From Polyangiaceae bacterium (GTDB taxonomy: Bacteria; Myxococcota_A; Polyangia; Nannocystales; Nannocystaceae), in contig JALSIN010000362.1 in the NCBI GenBank assembly GCA_026989935.1, positions 1-50,582 on the forward strand: 50,582 nucleotides of DNA, given 5' to 3'. Position numbers and translations under genes: made by a program. A model generated the notes under the pieces. That model did not search any database and had not been told where the DNA came from. It worked only from the letters and a program-made list of their open reading frames with translations. Positions within the stretch are counted from its first letter, which is position 1, and every line of letters begins with the position of its first letter. Below are positions 36,721 through 44,116 of this stretch, piece by piece.

Positions 36721-37053
36721 TCACGCGCCGGACGGCCGGCAGCCGAGGGCCGCGAGCAGGTCGCCGACGGTCCGGTCCCGCTCCAGCGGGTGGCGCAGGG
36801 GAACGGACACGTCGATCTCGTAATGGTTGCGCCGGCCGGCCTTGCAACGCCGCACGACCCCGGCCGCTTCAAGCTCGGAGACCAGGCGGTGCACGGCACG
36901 CTCCGTGATTCCCACCCGGGCGGCGATCTCCCGCAGGGTCAGGTCCGGATCGCGCGCCATGCAGTACAGCACGTGAGCATAGTTGCTCAGAAAGGTCCAG
37001 CTCGAGGGACGGTCGGCCCTGCTCCCGGCGTTCGAGTCGCTTGACACGGGCAC
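36721..37053 (-). CDS. Winged helix-turn-helix transcriptional regulator
   Basis: The protein is about 110 residues. The DNA-binding core reads HVLYCMARDPDLTLREIAARVGITERAVHRLVSELEAAGVV, a clear helix-turn-helix with recognition helix TERAVHRLVSEL, followed by a wing (RRCKAGRRNHYEI). I see no metal-binding or ligand domain. Start GTG 37053 lies 6 bases after a perfect -10 (TATAAT), so the message may be leaderless; GTG 37047 is the alternative, and an in-frame TTG at 37098 would overlap the promoter. It is divergent from the secretion operon and probably controls that operon and itself through the AT-rich sites between them. Confidence 0.85.
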   Translation of the reverse strand: MPVSSDSNAGSRADRPSSWTFLSNYAHVLYCMARDPDLTLREIAARVGITERAVHRLVSELEAAGVVRRCKAGRRNHYEIDVSVPLRHPLERDRTVGDLLAALGCRPSGA

Positions 37054-37069
37054 GGAGACATTATATACA
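37041..37069 (+). promoter_or_regulatory. Plus-strand promoter of the secretion operon
   Basis: TTGACA (37041-37046), 17 bases, TATACA (37064-37069). It overlaps face to face with the regulator's promoter at 37060-37088. Confidence 0.55.
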
Positions 37070-37088
37070 TGAACTTGTTTTCTGGCAA
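37060..37088 (-). promoter_or_regulatory. Minus-strand promoter of the winged-helix regulator
   Basis: TTGCCA (37088-37083), 17 bases, TATAAT (37065-37060). The -10 ends 6 bases before GTG 37053. Confidence 0.75.
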
Positions 37089-37107
37089 CCTTTTTCAAGA
37101 AAACAAG
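37064..37107. promoter_or_regulatory. Operator-like AT-rich sequence with inverted repeat
   Basis: Bases 37064-37089 match the nhaA palindrome 10245-10270 at 18 of 26 positions, including TACATGAA and TTTTC at the same spacing. Overlapping it, CTTGTTTTCT (37074-37083) and AGAAAACAAG (37098-37107) form a perfect 10-base inverted repeat with a 14-base spacer. Both cover the -35 of the regulator promoter and the -10 of the secretion operon promoter. Confidence 0.6.
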
Positions 37108-37148
37108 AATTGTCCAGCGCCGTCCGATCTCCAGGCCTCAGCTCCGAC

Positions 37149-39209
37149 GTGTTGGCCCGCTCCATCGAGCTGGCGGCTCGCGCCGTGGGCGCACCCATCG
37201 CCGCGCCGCGTGCGCGTACGGCCGCCGGTGACCCCGGCGAGGAGGACGCGATGGTCTCGGTTCGCCGGGCGGCCCGCGCGGCGGGGCTGGTGGCCTGGCC
37301 CCTCGAAGGGCCGGACGCGACCCCCATGGACGGGACCTGCGCGCTGGCCGCACTGCCCGATGGCGGCGTCCTGGTGGTCCTGGGGCGCTTCGGCCGACGC
37401 CTGCGCGTCGCACGCATTCATGACCACGGACATCGGGTCCTCCCCATGCGCCCTTCCGCGCTCGCCCGTGCGGCCCGAGGGGCCCGCTGGACCGTCCTGG
37501 CGCCCCGCCTGCCCCTCGATGCGATCTCCTGCACCCTGCGCCCCGAGCTGGCGCAACGGCCGTGGCTGCGGCTTCTGACCCTCCTGGCGCTCGACCGCCG
37601 CGACCTGGGGGTCGTGGCGATCTACGCCGTGGTGGTCGGCGCCCTGTCCCTGGCCACGCCCGTGGCGATCCAGGCCCTGGTCAACACGGTGGCCCTGGGC
37701 TCGGTGCTCCAGCCGCTGGCCGTGTTGAGCTTCTTGCTGCTCGGAGTCCTGGGCCTGCAGGGCGTCCTGTCCGTGTTCGAGACGTATGTCGTGGAGATCC
37801 TCCAGCGCCGGATCTTCGTCCGCGTGGTCGAGGACTTCGGCCGGCGCCTGCCCCTGGCCCGCGCCGACGCCCTCGACGGTCACCACGCCCCGGAACTGGT
37901 GCACCGCTTCTTCGACGTGGTGACCGTGCAAAAGACCCTGGCGTCCCTGCTGCTCGACGGTCTGGCGCTCGTGCTCCAGACCGGAGTGGGGATGCTGCTG
38001 CTGGCGTTCTATCACCCGCTGCTGCTGGCCTTCGACGCGGTCTTGGTGTCCCTGCTCGCCGGCGTGCTGCTGCTCGGGCGCGGCGCGCTGGCGACGGCGC
38101 TGGCCGAATCCGAGGCCAAGTACCGTGCCGCCGCCTGGATCTCCGACCTGGCCCGAGCCGCCCACCTGGTGCGGGGCGACCGCGCCCGCGGCCGCGCCGA
38201 CGCCGTGACCGCGGGTCTTTGCCGCGACTGGCTCGACGCCCGCGCCCGCCACTTCCGGCTGCTGCTGCGGCAGATCGCGGGCGGCGTCGCACTGCAGATC
38301 CTCGCCCTCGTGGCCCTGCTCGGTGTCGGCGGATGGCTCGTCATCGTCCGCCAGCTCACCCTGGGGCAGCTCGTGGCGGCCGAGATCGTCGCCACGGCCA
38401 TGGCCGCCGGGTTCGCCAAGCTGGGCAAGAACCTGGAGAAGCTCTACGACCTGGACGTGGGCGTGCTCAAGCTCGGCCGCGTGGCGAACCTCCCCGTCGA
38501 GCGCGCGGGCGGCGAGCCCCCCGCGGACGGCGGCCCCATGCGCCTGGCCCTGCGCAAGGTGTCCCTGTCGCGCGGGGGGCACCCGGTGCTGCGGGACGCC
38601 GATCTCACGGTCCCCGCGGGGGCGCGCCTGCGGCTGGCCGGACCGCCGGGGGCGGGCCTGAGCACGGTGCTGGAACTGCTGGCCGCGTTGCGCCCGCCCG
38701 ACGCGGGCTCGGTACGCTTCGACGGACTCGACGTGGCCCGCGCCGACCTGGGGGCCCTGCGGGACGGCATCGCCCTGGTCCGCGGCGGCGACCCGTTCCT
38801 CGCCGGGAGCCTCCTGGACAACCTGGCCCTCGCCGCCCCCGAGCCCCTGCGCGAGCCCGACGCCCGGGCCCTGCTGCGGACGGTGGGGCTGGAGGCCGCG
38901 GTGGACGGGCTGCCGGAGGGGCTCGACACGCCGATCCAGCCCTCGGGGGCGCCGCTTTCGGCCAGCCAGGCCCGGCGCCTGGCCCTCGCCCGCGCGCTGG
39001 CCGGGCGACCTCGCCTGCTCCTCCTCGACGGAGCCCTCGACGGCCTGGGGCTGCCCGAAACGACCTTCGAGGGCGTCTTGCGGGCGGTGCTGGGGCCGGG
39101 CGCGCCCTGGACGGCGGTGGTGATCACGGACGATCCGAGGGTCGCGGCCCACTGTGACCGCCGGGCCTTCCTGCGCGGCGGCCGGTTGCAGGAGGGGGTC
39201 GCGTCGTGA
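37149..39209 (+). CDS. ABC exporter subunit with degenerate nucleotide-binding domain
   Basis: The protein is about 686 residues. An N-terminal soluble domain (about 1-140) sits where peptidase-like domains occur in such exporters. Next are five or six membrane segments (about 152-420), then a C-terminal ABC domain with altered motifs. Walker A is GPPGAGLST (498-506) with Leu504 instead of Lys. The Q-loop position has Gly (VRGGDPF, 544-550). The signature is LSASQ (603-607). Walker B is LLLLDG (623-628) with Gly instead of the catalytic Glu. The H-loop is VITDD with Asp661 instead of His. It should therefore not hydrolyse ATP by the usual mechanism. The frame is intact, so this is not simple decay. 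The start is uncertain: GTG 37149 has no ribosome site and TTG 37110 is possible. HlyD and TolC genes follow with GTGA overlaps. Confidence 0.88.
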   Translation: MLARSIELAARAVGAPIAAPRARTAAGDPGEEDAMVSVRRAARAAGLVAWPLEGPDATPMDGTCALAALPDGGVLVVLGRFGRRLRVARIHDHGHRVLPMRPSALARAARGARWTVLAPRLPLDAISCTLRPELAQRPWLRLLTLLALDRRDLGVVAIYAVVVGALSLATPVAIQALVNTVALGSVLQPLAVLSFLLLGVLGLQGVLSVFETYVVEILQRRIFVRVVEDFGRRLPLARADALDGHHAPELVHRFFDVVTVQKTLASLLLDGLALVLQTGVGMLLLAFYHPLLLAFDAVLVSLLAGVLLLGRGALATALAESEAKYRAAAWISDLARAAHLVRGDRARGRADAVTAGLCRDWLDARARHFRLLLRQIAGGVALQILALVALLGVGGWLVIVRQLTLGQLVAAEIVATAMAAGFAKLGKNLEKLYDLDVGVLKLGRVANLPVERAGGEPPADGGPMRLALRKVSLSRGGHPVLRDADLTVPAGARLRLAGPPGAGLSTVLELLAALRPPDAGSVRFDGLDVARADLGALRDGIALVRGGDPFLAGSLLDNLALAAPEPLREPDARALLRTVGLEAAVDGLPEGLDTPIQPSGAPLSASQARRLALARALAGRPRLLLLDGALDGLGLPETTFEGVLRAVLGPGAPWTAVVITDDPRVAAHCDRRAFLRGGRLQEGVAS

Positions 39210-40522
39210 ACGTTCGGGTGTCGGGTACGCCCGTCGCCTCGGCGCTCTCGGCGGCCGGTTCGCTCGACGCGGCACGGGTGCTGGCCCGTAGCCTGGTCGC
39301 GGGCACGATCCTGGCCGTGCTGGCCCTCGTGTTCGTGCCCTGGCAGCAAAACGTGCCCGGCCGCGGTCGGGTCATCGCGTACGCCCCCGTCGAGCGCCGC
39401 CAGCCGATCGAGGCCCCCATGACGGCCCGGGTGGTGCGCTGGTACGTGCAGGAGGGCCAGCGCGTGGAGGCGGGCGACGTCCTGGTGGAGCTTTCGGACA
39501 ACGACCCGGCGCTCGTCGAGCGGCTCGAACGCCAGCTCGAGGCCGTCGAGGCCCAGATCGACGCGGCGACGCTGGCCGTGGCGGTGGCCGAGGCCAAGAT
39601 CGCGGCCCTCGAAAGCGCCCGGGCGGCGGCGGTTTCGGGGGCCACCTTGCGCCGCGAGATCGCCGAGGACCGGCTGGCCGGCGCGCGACGCAAGGTGGAC
39701 GCGGCCCGGGCGGCCCTGCGCACGGCCGAGCTCAACCGGGGCCGCCAGCGACGCCTGCACGAGGCCGGCCTGGCGTCCACGCGGGCGCGGGAACTGGCCG
39801 AGTTGAAGGTCGAGACGGCCCGCGCGGAGCTGGACCAGGCGCTGGCCGCCCTCGACGCCGCCGAGCGCGAGGTGGCCGCCCGTGCGGCGGCTCGCGACGA
39901 GAAGGCCGCGAGCCTCGGGGCGAAGCTCGAAGAGGCCCGCCGATCCCTGCAGAAGGCGCGGTCGGACCGGGCCAAGGCCGAGGCCGAGCGCACGAAGATC
40001 GAGGTGGCGCTGGCCCGACAGCGAACCATGCGCGTCCCGGCCCCGCGGGGGGGCACGATCTTTCGCGTCGTGGCGCGGCAAGGCGGGGAGATCGTCAAGC
40101 AGGGCGACCCGCTGGCCGTCCTGGTACCGGACACCGAAGACCGCGCCGTGGCCCTTTGGGTGGACGGCAACGACGCCCCGCTCATCACCCCGGGGCGCCA
40201 CGTGCGGGTGCAGTTCGAGGGCTGGCCGGCGGTGCAGTTCGTGGGGTGGCCCTCGGTGGCGGTGGGGACCTTCGGCGGGACCGTGGCCTTCGTGGACGCC
40301 ACCGACGACGGCAACGGGCGCTTTCGCGTGGTGGTGGTGCCCGACGCGAACGAGCCGTGGCCCGATCCCCGCTACCTGCGCCAGGGCGTGCGGGCCAACG
40401 GCTGGATCCTGCTCAACCGGGTCCCCCTCGGCTTCGAGCTGTGGCGCCAGTTCAACGGGTTCCCGCCGGCGATCCAGGCCCCGGGCGACGGCGGCGGCAA
40501 GCGCAAGGAGGGCGAGCCGTGA
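39206..40522 (+). CDS. HlyD-family membrane fusion protein
   Basis: The 438-residue periplasmic adaptor links the inner-membrane exporter to the outer-membrane channel. It has one transmembrane helix at about 28-46 and a barrel/lipoyl half (PIEAPMTARVVRWYVQEGQRVEAGDVLVEL, about 68-97). A long Ala/Arg/Glu coiled coil (about 100-265) follows, then the second lipoyl half (MRVPAPRGGTIFRVVARQGGEIVKQGDPLAVL). A beta-barrel C-terminal part ends in a Gly/Lys tail. GTG 39206 overlaps the ABC gene stop as GTGA, showing tight co-expression. Confidence 0.93.
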   Translation: MNVRVSGTPVASALSAAGSLDAARVLARSLVAGTILAVLALVFVPWQQNVPGRGRVIAYAPVERRQPIEAPMTARVVRWYVQEGQRVEAGDVLVELSDNDPALVERLERQLEAVEAQIDAATLAVAVAEAKIAALESARAAAVSGATLRREIAEDRLAGARRKVDAARAALRTAELNRGRQRRLHEAGLASTRARELAELKVETARAELDQALAALDAAEREVAARAAARDEKAASLGAKLEEARRSLQKARSDRAKAEAERTKIEVALARQRTMRVPAPRGGTIFRVVARQGGEIVKQGDPLAVLVPDTEDRAVALWVDGNDAPLITPGRHVRVQFEGWPAVQFVGWPSVAVGTFGGTVAFVDATDDGNGRFRVVVVPDANEPWPDPRYLRQGVRANGWILLNRVPLGFELWRQFNGFPPAIQAPGDGGGKRKEGEP

Positions 40523-41958
40523 GCCGGCCGGGCAGGCCGGGTGGGCTGGGGCGACGGCTCGCGCGCCTCGTCGCGCTCGCGCTCCTGATGCTGCCCGGTA
40601 CCACCGTCGCGGCGCCCGGTCGGCGGGCGCTCACCCTGGCGGAAGTGCTCGACACGGTGCGCGGGCGCCACCCCGCCGCGGCCGCCGCCGGGCACCGGGT
40701 GGCCGCCGCCGAGGGCGACGCCCTGGCCGCGCGCGGCGGGTTCGACCCGCGCCTTTCGGTGCGCGGCCGGTGGATGCCCGTGGGCTACTATCGGAACGGT
40801 CAACTCGACGTGGCCCTGCGCCAGCCCACGCCCCTTTGGGGGCTCGATCTGGAGGCGGGGTACCGGCTGGGGCTCGGGACCTATGCGGTGTACAAGGGCG
40901 ATCTGCAAACCCTGTCGGCGGGCGAGGTGCGGGCCGGGCTGTCCGTGCCCGTCTGGCGCGACGGGCCCATCGACGACCGCCGGGCGAAGGTGGCCCGGGC
41001 GGCCCGCAAGCTCGACGAGGCGGAGGCGAAGGCACGCGCGAAGGCCCTGGAGCTGGCCGGCAAGGCGGCGGACGCCTACTGGACGTGGGTGGCGGCCGGG
41101 CTGCGCCTGCGGATCGCCCGCGACCTCTTGGATCTGGCCCGGCGGCGCGCGGCGGGGCTCGCCGCCCAGGCGGAGGCGGGGGCGATCCCGGCGATCCGGC
41201 TGACCGACAACGAGCGACAGGTGCTCGAACGCGAGGCGAAGGTCGTCGCCGCCCGGCGCGCCTTCGAGCAGGCGGCCGTGGCGCTCTCCCTGTACTACCG
41301 GGACGAAAACGGCCGGCCGGTGGTGCCGGATCCGGCCCGCCTCCCGGCCCGCCTGCCCGCGCCCCCGCCCCCGCCGCGGGACCTCGACGCGCTCGTGCGG
41401 CGGGCGCAGCGCGATCGGCCCGAGGTCCACGCCATGGTCGCGCAACGACGGGCCCGACAGGTCGATGCGCGTCTGGCCCGCAATCGCCTGGCCCCCGAAC
41501 TCCGCCTGGCGGGGTTCGTGTCGCGGGACTTCGGCCAGGGGCCCGCGTGGCTGGCCCCCACGGAGCTTTGGGTCGGGGCGACGTTCGAGATGGCCCTGCC
41601 CCTGCGCACGGCCCGGGGACGGCGCCAGGCGGCCCAGGCGCGGGTACGGGCGGTGGACGCGGAGTTGCGCGGGCTGCAAGACGGCATCGGGGCCGAGGTG
41701 CGCGCCGCGGCGGCGGCGCTGCGGGCGGCGCTGCGCCGCGTGGACCTGGCCCGGGCGCAGGTGCGAGCGGCCCGCATCCTGGCCGAGGGGGAGCGCCGGC
41801 GCCTCGCCGAGGGCGCGAGCGACCTGGTCGTGGTGAACCTGCGCGAGCTGGCCGCCGCCGACGCAAAGCGCCTGGAGGTGGACGCCGTGACGGACGCCCA
41901 CCGGGCCGCCGCGGCCTTGCGCGTGGCCAGCGGGCGCTGGCCCGCTCCGGGGCGGTGA
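40519..41958 (+). CDS. TolC-like outer membrane efflux protein
   Basis: The 479-residue protein has a signal peptide (RRLARLVALALLMLPGTTVAA) and two repeats of the outer-membrane-factor fold. The first begins LTLAEVLDTVRGRHPAAAAA; both halves have long Ala/Arg helices (EVRAAAAALRAALRRVDLARAQVRAARILAEGERRRLAEGASDL). It would form the outer-membrane and periplasmic channel of the type I exporter. GTG 40519 overlaps the HlyD stop as GTGA, with AAGGAGGG upstream. It is the last gene of the operon; a repeat-rich non-coding region follows. Confidence 0.9.
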   Translation: MSRPGRPGGLGRRLARLVALALLMLPGTTVAAPGRRALTLAEVLDTVRGRHPAAAAAGHRVAAAEGDALAARGGFDPRLSVRGRWMPVGYYRNGQLDVALRQPTPLWGLDLEAGYRLGLGTYAVYKGDLQTLSAGEVRAGLSVPVWRDGPIDDRRAKVARAARKLDEAEAKARAKALELAGKAADAYWTWVAAGLRLRIARDLLDLARRRAAGLAAQAEAGAIPAIRLTDNERQVLEREAKVVAARRAFEQAAVALSLYYRDENGRPVVPDPARLPARLPAPPPPPRDLDALVRRAQRDRPEVHAMVAQRRARQVDARLARNRLAPELRLAGFVSRDFGQGPAWLAPTELWVGATFEMALPLRTARGRRQAAQARVRAVDAELRGLQDGIGAEVRAAAAALRAALRRVDLARAQVRAARILAEGERRRLAEGASDLVVVNLRELAAADAKRLEVDAVTDAHRAAAALRVASGRWPAPGR

Positions 41959-42048
41959 CGGACCGAATCGAGGCGACGTTTGGACGCTTCGAGCCCAAGG
42001 TGGCCGCAGGCGCGGGCAGGGGGCGGAGGGGCGGCCCGTGACGTGCCC

Positions 42049-42335
42049 AGCGGACGATGCGATGGCGCTCGACGCTCGACGCGCGGCCGGCGGACGGGCC
42101 TTCGGGCCCGTGGCGTGCCGGGCGAACGGTGCGACGGCGCTCGACGCTCGCCCCGCGGCCTGCGGACGGGCCTTCGGGCCCGCGCCGGGGCGCCGAGCGG
42201 ACGATGCGATGGCGCTCGACGCTCGACGCGCGGCCTGCGGGCGCGCGCGGGGGCGCCGAGCGGACGATGCGATGGCGTTCGACGCTCGACGCGCGGCCTG
42301 CGGACGGGCCTTCGGGCCCGCGCGCGGGCGCCGGG
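42049..42335. repeat. Four-copy minisatellite with UUCG hairpins
   Basis: Four copies start at 42049, 42121, 42196 and 42259, each opening with a variant of GCGGACGATGCGATGGCG and containing CTCGACGCTCG. Copies 1, 2 and 4 contain CGGGCC-TTCG-GGCCCG, a 6-bp stem with the very stable C(UUCG)G loop. Copy 3 lacks that part. Spacings are 72, 75 and 63 bases. The role is unknown; structured RNA, DNA secondary structure or mere slippage are all possible. Confidence 0.85.
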
Positions 42336-42592
42336 CGGCCGCCGCTGCCCCGCAACCCTTGCGTAAGGGGCGGACGGTTCTCGGGGCCGGGCGGCCCGCG
42401 CGCTCCTGGTGAGCGCGAGCGAGGGCCGCCGGGCGCGCGATCCGTCGAAGGCGCCGGGCCGTACCCCCTCGCCAGCGCGCCGGCGTCTCACCGCAAGGGA
42501 CCGGCTCCCCCCCCTCCCCAGGACGGGCCGGGCGGCCGGTTGCGCAGCGCGCGCGGCGCCGGTTCCCCGGCGGGTTGCGCATGGCCGATTTG

Positions 42593-42601
42593 TGCTAGGG
42601 T
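42593..42601 (+). promoter_or_regulatory. Extended -10-like motif TGCTAGGGT
   Basis: It lies 47 bases before the first M16 gene. TTGCGC at 42575-42580 could be the -35 at a short 15-base spacing. Confidence 0.45.
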
Positions 42602-42648
42602 CCGCCGCGTTTCGTAGGACCCCCACCGTCACGAAAGTGGACCGAACC

Positions 42649-44076
42649 ATGATCCGACCGCTCGCTCCCGTCGTTCGCACCCTCGCGACGCTCGCCCTCG
42701 CCGGCACGTTCGTCGCCCCATCCGCGTCGGCCGCGCCCTCGAAGGACAAGGCGGCCCCGAAGAAGGTCAAGGCCGAAAAGCCGAAGGCCAAGAAGAAGCG
42801 CAAGAAGGGCGACCTGGAGATCGATCTGCCCGTCGAGACCTTCACGCTGGACAACGGCCTTCGCGTGATCGTGCTCGAGGACCACTCCACCCCGGCCTTC
42901 GCCCTGTCGATCGCCTACAACGTCGGATCGCGCGACGAGCAAGAGGGGCGCACGGGCTTCGCCCACCTGTTCGAGCACATGATGTTCAAGGGCTCGAAGA
43001 ACGTCCCGGACGGCGGGCACTTCAAGTACATCCTGGGGGTGGGCGGCGAGATGAACGCCTTTACGAGTGCGGACGTCACCCAGTACTATGACGTGGTCCC
43101 GAGCCACTATCTGGACATGGTGCTGTGGCTCGAGTCCGACCGGATGCGCTCGCTCGAGGTGACCGAGGAGAACTTCGAGAACCAGCGGGCGGCCGTCAAG
43201 GAAGAAAAGGCCATGCGCGTGGACAACGCGCCATACATCGGGGTCATCCTGGACGTGTTTGCGGACCTGTGGAAGGGCACCGGCTACGGTCACCCGACCA
43301 TCGGAAGCCTCGAAGACCTGAACGCGGCCGAGACGAAGGACGTGCAGGCCTTCTTCGACCGCTACTACGTGCCCAACAACGCCGTGATGTCCATCGTGGG
43401 CGACGTGGAGCTGGAGGAGGTCAAGCAGAAGGTCCAGCAATACTTCGGGGACATCCCGCGCGGGCCCGACCGCGAGAAGTTCGAGCCCGTCGAGCACGTG
43501 CAGGAGAAGGTCGAGATCGAGCGCGAGGACAAGCTCGCCCGGCAGCCGTTGTATCTCATCGGCTGGAAGACCGTCCCCGAGTACCACCCGGATGCCAAGC
43601 CGCTCGAGTTGCTGGTCAACATCCTGCTGCGTGGCGACTCGTCGCGGATCACCCGCATCCTCAAGGACGAGAAGAAGCTCGTCATCGCCTCATTGCCCAT
43701 CGGCAGCCTCGGCGGCGGGCGCGACGCCGGGATGGCCAGCGCGGCCTTCATCCCGGTCGAGGGCGCCTCGTTCGACGAGATCAAGAAGGTCGTGGTCGCC
43801 GAGGTCGAGAAGGTCAAGAAGCGCGGCGTGTCGAAGAAGGAGCTGCAGAAGGCGATCAACCAGCTTACGGTGGACACCGTCGAGCAGCTCGCCACGAACC
43901 TGGGCCGCTGCATCATGACGGCCCAGCACGAGCTGTTCTACGACGATCCCAAGCACATCCTCACCGACCTCGAAGAGTACCGCGCCGTCAAGGTCAAGGA
44001 CCTCAAGCGCGTCGCCAACAAGTACCTGACCGACAAGTGGGTCACGGTGGCCGTGATGCCGAAGAAGGACAAGTAG
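42649..44076 (+). CDS. M16 family zinc metallopeptidase (catalytic subunit)
   Basis: The 475-residue protein has a signal peptide (TLATLALAGTFVAPSASA) and a Lys/Ala-rich linker at 31-53. A pitrilysin-type domain follows, with the inverted zinc motif HLFEH at 106-110 and the third ligand Glu at about 186 (VKEEKAMRVDN), so it should be active. It is probably periplasmic. Length is that of a single M16B subunit, which normally pairs with a non-catalytic partner; that partner is the next gene, 40 bases downstream. ATG 42649 gives a standard signal peptide; GTG 42637 is an alternative. Confidence 0.95.
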   Translation: MIRPLAPVVRTLATLALAGTFVAPSASAAPSKDKAAPKKVKAEKPKAKKKRKKGDLEIDLPVETFTLDNGLRVIVLEDHSTPAFALSIAYNVGSRDEQEGRTGFAHLFEHMMFKGSKNVPDGGHFKYILGVGGEMNAFTSADVTQYYDVVPSHYLDMVLWLESDRMRSLEVTEENFENQRAAVKEEKAMRVDNAPYIGVILDVFADLWKGTGYGHPTIGSLEDLNAAETKDVQAFFDRYYVPNNAVMSIVGDVELEEVKQKVQQYFGDIPRGPDREKFEPVEHVQEKVEIEREDKLARQPLYLIGWKTVPEYHPDAKPLELLVNILLRGDSSRITRILKDEKKLVIASLPIGSLGGGRDAGMASAAFIPVEGASFDEIKKVVVAEVEKVKKRGVSKKELQKAINQLTVDTVEQLATNLGRCIMTAQHELFYDDPKHILTDLEEYRAVKVKDLKRVANKYLTDKWVTVAVMPKKDK

Positions 44077-44116
44077 CCCTCCGCCCCCCTCCACCAACCC
44101 ACGAAGGAAACACGCC

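Larger units (their letters stand above)
41959..42648. other. Non-coding region with minisatellite
   Basis: These 690 bases lie between the TolC-like gene and the first M16 peptidase gene. The middle is the tandem repeat described at 42049-42335. Bases 42336-42590 are GC-rich with no gene I can support. A -10-like motif is at 42593. Several frames are open in both directions but encode only Arg/Ala/Gly-rich repeats. Confidence 0.6.

Noticed and set aside
37054-37098. Longer winged-helix protein starting at TTG 37098
   Set aside because: It would make the -10 and operator sequences coding. GTG 37053 right after TATAAT is a better start.
42038-42412. Repeat-encoded reading frames in the minisatellite
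   Set aside because: All frames on both strands are open, none has a convincing ribosome site, and the peptides are low-complexity. Kept as a repeat, with the multiple-of-three spacing reported separately.
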